NCBI RefSeq assembly: GCF_923077115.1
Contig: NZ_CAKLPX010000001.1
Location: 1,735,565-1,799,564, forward strand
Direction: 5' to 3'
DNA length: 64,000 bases
DNA from: Sinobacterium norvegicum
Lineage (GTDB): Bacteria > Pseudomonadota > Gammaproteobacteria > Pseudomonadales > Sinobacteriaceae
Every line of letters starts with the position of its first letter. Position 1 is the first letter of the stretch. Made by a program: the position numbers and the translations under genes. This document shows, piece after piece, positions 61,991-64,000 of this stretch. The notes beneath the pieces were generated by a model, which worked only from the letters and a program-made list of their open reading frames with translations, had not been told where the DNA came from and made no database searches.

Positions 61991-63398
61991 GATCAAACAA
62001 CTTAATAATGTCCTGTTTTATTATCTTACCCTGGGCATTATAAGGCAGCCGGGGCAAAAAACGAAAACGCCGTGGTATCGCCACTGGCTCAACATCATGA
62101 CGCAGCTGCTGACGCAGATACCGGGTCAGGCGATACCGCCCTTCGCTCTCCAACATTGCCTGCCCCGATGCTGTCAGCACCACCACGGCCACGATTTCAT
62201 CGCGCTTTGCCAGCGTGAACATGGCAGTATGACTTTGCGCTATCTCAGCCAGAGCCGATAGATGATGATTAATATCCAGCAACGAAACTCGTTTCTCAGC
62301 GATTTTGACCACGCTGTCACTTCGCCCGCGATGAACAAATTGCCCGCTGCCGACCAACTCCACCAGGTCATCCATCTGCCAGGGTTGTTGTTGCGCGCTG
62401 ATAAATGGCGACTCAATTAACAGACGACCTTCTGACATGGTTGCTGAAATGCCAGCAAAACATCGCCAGGGACTCGACGAATCCTGCTGCACTCGCCAGG
62501 CGACACCTCCGGTCTCACTGCTGCCGAAGACCTCGATAGGGCGACGTCTCAAAACCTCACCGCATTTTTTGCTCGCTGCCAGGCTCAACGGCCCACCTGA
62601 ACTGAAAACGGTACCATAAGCCTGGCCACTGGCATCGCTTTCATCCAAACGGCTCAACAGCGCCGGACTGGCGACCAATACACGGTGCTTGGCAGCCTTG
62701 GCAACAACCTGCTCAGGGTAAAGCATGCTGTGGCTGCTCATGACTCTGCCCGCGGTTAAGGGCCACAATAATCGAAACAATAAACCATAAATATGCTGAC
62801 CACTGACACTGGCAACGATCTCGCTATCGCCCAACAGGCTGCCCCATTGCTGTTCGAGCACTTCCACCTCTCGCAGCAAAAACAATAACGGCTTGTTAAT
62901 CGCCTTCGGCATACCACTCGAGCCGGAGGTAAATACCGTGAGTTCGGCCCTATTCTCGTCGCCTCGCTGATTCAACCGGCTCAGTAATACTGACTGAGCG
63001 TGAGCGCTACCGGCGCCAGCTAGAGCATATAAATCAGATCCGACAAGAGTGATGGCTGCCCGATGCTTCAGCGGCTGATCGGTGATTAAACCCACCGCCT
63101 GCCCACTCAGTTTATCGATGGCCCCCTGCCGACTACTCACCGGTAACAGTGGTTTCTCACCGTCGATGACCAGCGCTAAAAACGCCGCCAAGAATAACAA
63201 ATTGTCATCGAATGACAGCAGCCAAGATGCGCTCGAACCAGCACCGGCACCGGCACAAACAGATTTTTTCTGCTGAAGCAACACAACCAACTGCCATAAT
63301 TGACCATAATCAACCGCCTGCCCCTGCTCACCACACGCAATTATCTGGGTCACAGGGCGCTGCAACAACCGTGTTAACCAATGATCAATCTTGTTCAT
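61983..63398 (-). CDS. apeH: AMP-dependent aryl/acyl-ACP ligase (ApeH type)
   Basis: An adenylate-forming ligase of about 471 residues that should load the aryl acid starter onto an acyl carrier protein. The ATG at 63398 (MNKIDHWLTRLL) is taken; the frame opens at 63476 in non-homologous sequence. The P-loop-like motif is TVFTSGSSGMPKAI, followed by the FGSSETGG core, the DLVEL and HRGRSDSVVKI hinge, and the catalytic Lys in NAQGKIIKQD. The N-terminal part is shorter than in acetyl-CoA synthetases. Confidence 0.88.
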   Translation of the reverse strand: MNKIDHWLTRLLQRPVTQIIACGEQGQAVDYGQLWQLVVLLQQKKSVCAGAGAGSSASWLLSFDDNLLFLAAFLALVIDGEKPLLPVSSRQGAIDKLSGQAVGLITDQPLKHRAAITLVGSDLYALAGAGSAHAQSVLLSRLNQRGDENRAELTVFTSGSSGMPKAINKPLLFLLREVEVLEQQWGSLLGDSEIVASVSGQHIYGLLFRLLWPLTAGRVMSSHSMLYPEQVVAKAAKHRVLVASPALLSRLDESDASGQAYGTVFSSGGPLSLAASKKCGEVLRRRPIEVFGSSETGGVAWRVQQDSSSPWRCFAGISATMSEGRLLIESPFISAQQQPWQMDDLVELVGSGQFVHRGRSDSVVKIAEKRVSLLDINHHLSALAEIAQSHTAMFTLAKRDEIVAVVVLTASGQAMLESEGRYRLTRYLRQQLRHDVEPVAIPRRFRFLPRLPYNAQGKIIKQDIIKLFDHE

Positions 63399-63436
63399 AG
63401 TATCTCTAACAAAAAGGAAGTGGTGCGCGACAACAA

Positions 63437-64000
63437 CTAATGCTGCTGGCGACGAACATGCTGGCGGACAAACCACTCAACGGCAAACAATAACGCCATC
63501 AACAGATAACTCAGCAAACCGTTATACAGCGTCCAAAATTCAAAGCTGGTGTAACCTGCGGTATACAAGGCAAACAAACCATTGACGATAAAAAACAGCA
63601 ACCAAGCCTTGGTGACTATCCGGGTATAGGCCACACCACTGGCATCAAGCTCTGACTCTTTTAAACGCGCCAAACGCTCAACCATCGGCATCCCCCGCAA
63701 CAGGCTGGCAGCAAATGCCGTTGCCATAATCGCATTGACGACTACCGGATAATAACGAAAGAAGTCAGACGACTGGAAATAGTAGCTGAGCCCGGCCAGT
63801 ACCCCCCCCATTACACAGCCGACCGCCAACAAATGCTTTACCGGTGATTGGCTTGACCACAAAGAGGCCAGGCGCAGCAGAAATATCAACGCAAGCATCG
63901 AAGTTAGCTGTGCAATGGAAAAATAACTGAGACCAAAGAAGACTGCCAACGGATAGACGGCAATAACAATACCGACGGTCACATTCAGCAACACCTTCAT
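63437..64000 (-). CDS. apeG: COG4648-like membrane protein of the aryl polyene cluster
   Basis: A 187-residue polytopic membrane protein with about six hydrophobic segments, of the kind found next to the AMP-ligase gene in aryl polyene clusters; its function is unknown. The ATG (MKVLLNVTVGIVIAVYPLAV) lies on the last three bases of the window, and the start matches the expected family N-terminus, so the gene may be complete, though an upstream start cannot be excluded. The gap to apeH is 38 bases. Acyl carrier proteins are expected immediately upstream, outside the window. Confidence 0.75.
   Translation of the reverse strand: MKVLLNVTVGIVIAVYPLAVFFGLSYFSIAQLTSMLALIFLLRLASLWSSQSPVKHLLAVGCVMGGVLAGLSYYFQSSDFFRYYPVVVNAIMATAFAASLLRGMPMVERLARLKESELDASGVAYTRIVTKAWLLFFIVNGLFALYTAGYTSFEFWTLYNGLLSYLLMALLFAVEWFVRQHVRRQQH

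Noticed and set aside
1..64000. CRISPR arrays, tRNA/rRNA genes, insertion sequences, prophage genes
   Set aside because: No regularly spaced repeats, tRNA-like cloverleaf with the TTCGA loop, transposase or phage structural gene was recognised. This was by eye only; tRNAscan-SE and an IS search would settle it.

Overview
The window is a chromosomal segment of a gammaproteobacterium with roughly balanced GC content. Gene order and protein character are closest to the Pseudomonas/Cellvibrionales side of the class. From memory of the P. aeruginosa map, accC-prmA-dusB-fis-purH-purD-retS (1-10.7 kb) and coq7-osmC-like-vfr-trpCDG...trpE-gph-rpe...murU-amgK-lptD-surA-pdxA-rsmA-apaGH-prkA-yeaH-spoVR-cca (10.7-33.7 kb) are two blocks that lie far apart in Pseudomonas and are joined here near position 10,700. 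The right half (periplasmic nitrate reductase, arylsulfatase, aryl polyene genes) suggests a free-living, probably marine, facultatively nitrate-reducing bacterium. The genus cannot be fixed from the sequence alone.

Layout. 1-10.7 kb: biotin carboxylase (5' end cut by the window edge), PrmA, a zinc-ribbon/DUF3426 membrane protein, the dusB-fis operon, purH, purD, and a RetS-position hybrid sensor whose kinase and first receiver are degenerate. 10.7-20.3 kb: ubiquinone hydroxylase Coq7, OsmC-like protein, a Vfr-type CRP, the trpEGDC genes on the minus strand, gph-rpe, and the MurU/AmgK muramic acid recycling pair. 20.4-27.3 kb: the outer-membrane biogenesis and housekeeping operon lptD-surA-pdxA-rsmA-apaG-apaH. 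27.6-33.7 kb: the prkA-yeaH-spoVR stress trio and cca. 33.7-50.7 kb, an accessory region: a TSUP transporter, an AI-2E family permease, napEFDABC, an MFS pump with a PNPOx-like protein, an Ap4A phosphorylase, cmoAB, two small ORFs, outer-membrane phospholipase, GntR and LysR regulators, a candidate small RNA, YaiI, and a sulfatase preceded by a pentanucleotide repeat. 50.7-64 kb: the 3' part of an aryl polyene (APE) pigment cluster on the minus strand, running off the right edge.

How the parts work together. The APE genes form one tightly coupled unit. They hold an ammonia-lyase (probable source of an aryl acid starter), an AMP ligase, two ketosynthases, a ketoreductase, two hotdog dehydratases, a thioesterase, a GT2-acyltransferase fusion, and export/outer-membrane parts (LolA-like, MMPL, DUF3261 lipoprotein). 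Acyl carrier proteins and the chain-length partner are not in view and should lie beyond 64,000. The nap operon carries its own maturation chaperones and a NapC quinol dehydrogenase, and sits behind a promoter with an FNR-like half-conserved box at the class II position.

The most notable items are the RetS-like protein that has lost its phosphorylatable His and one receiver Asp, the orphan rho-independent terminator with an upstream promoter-like sequence (a possible ~105 nt sRNA) beside a LysR gene, and the unusual selectivity-site residues of the APE-linked ammonia-lyase. No tRNA, rRNA, insertion sequence, phage gene or CRISPR array was seen.
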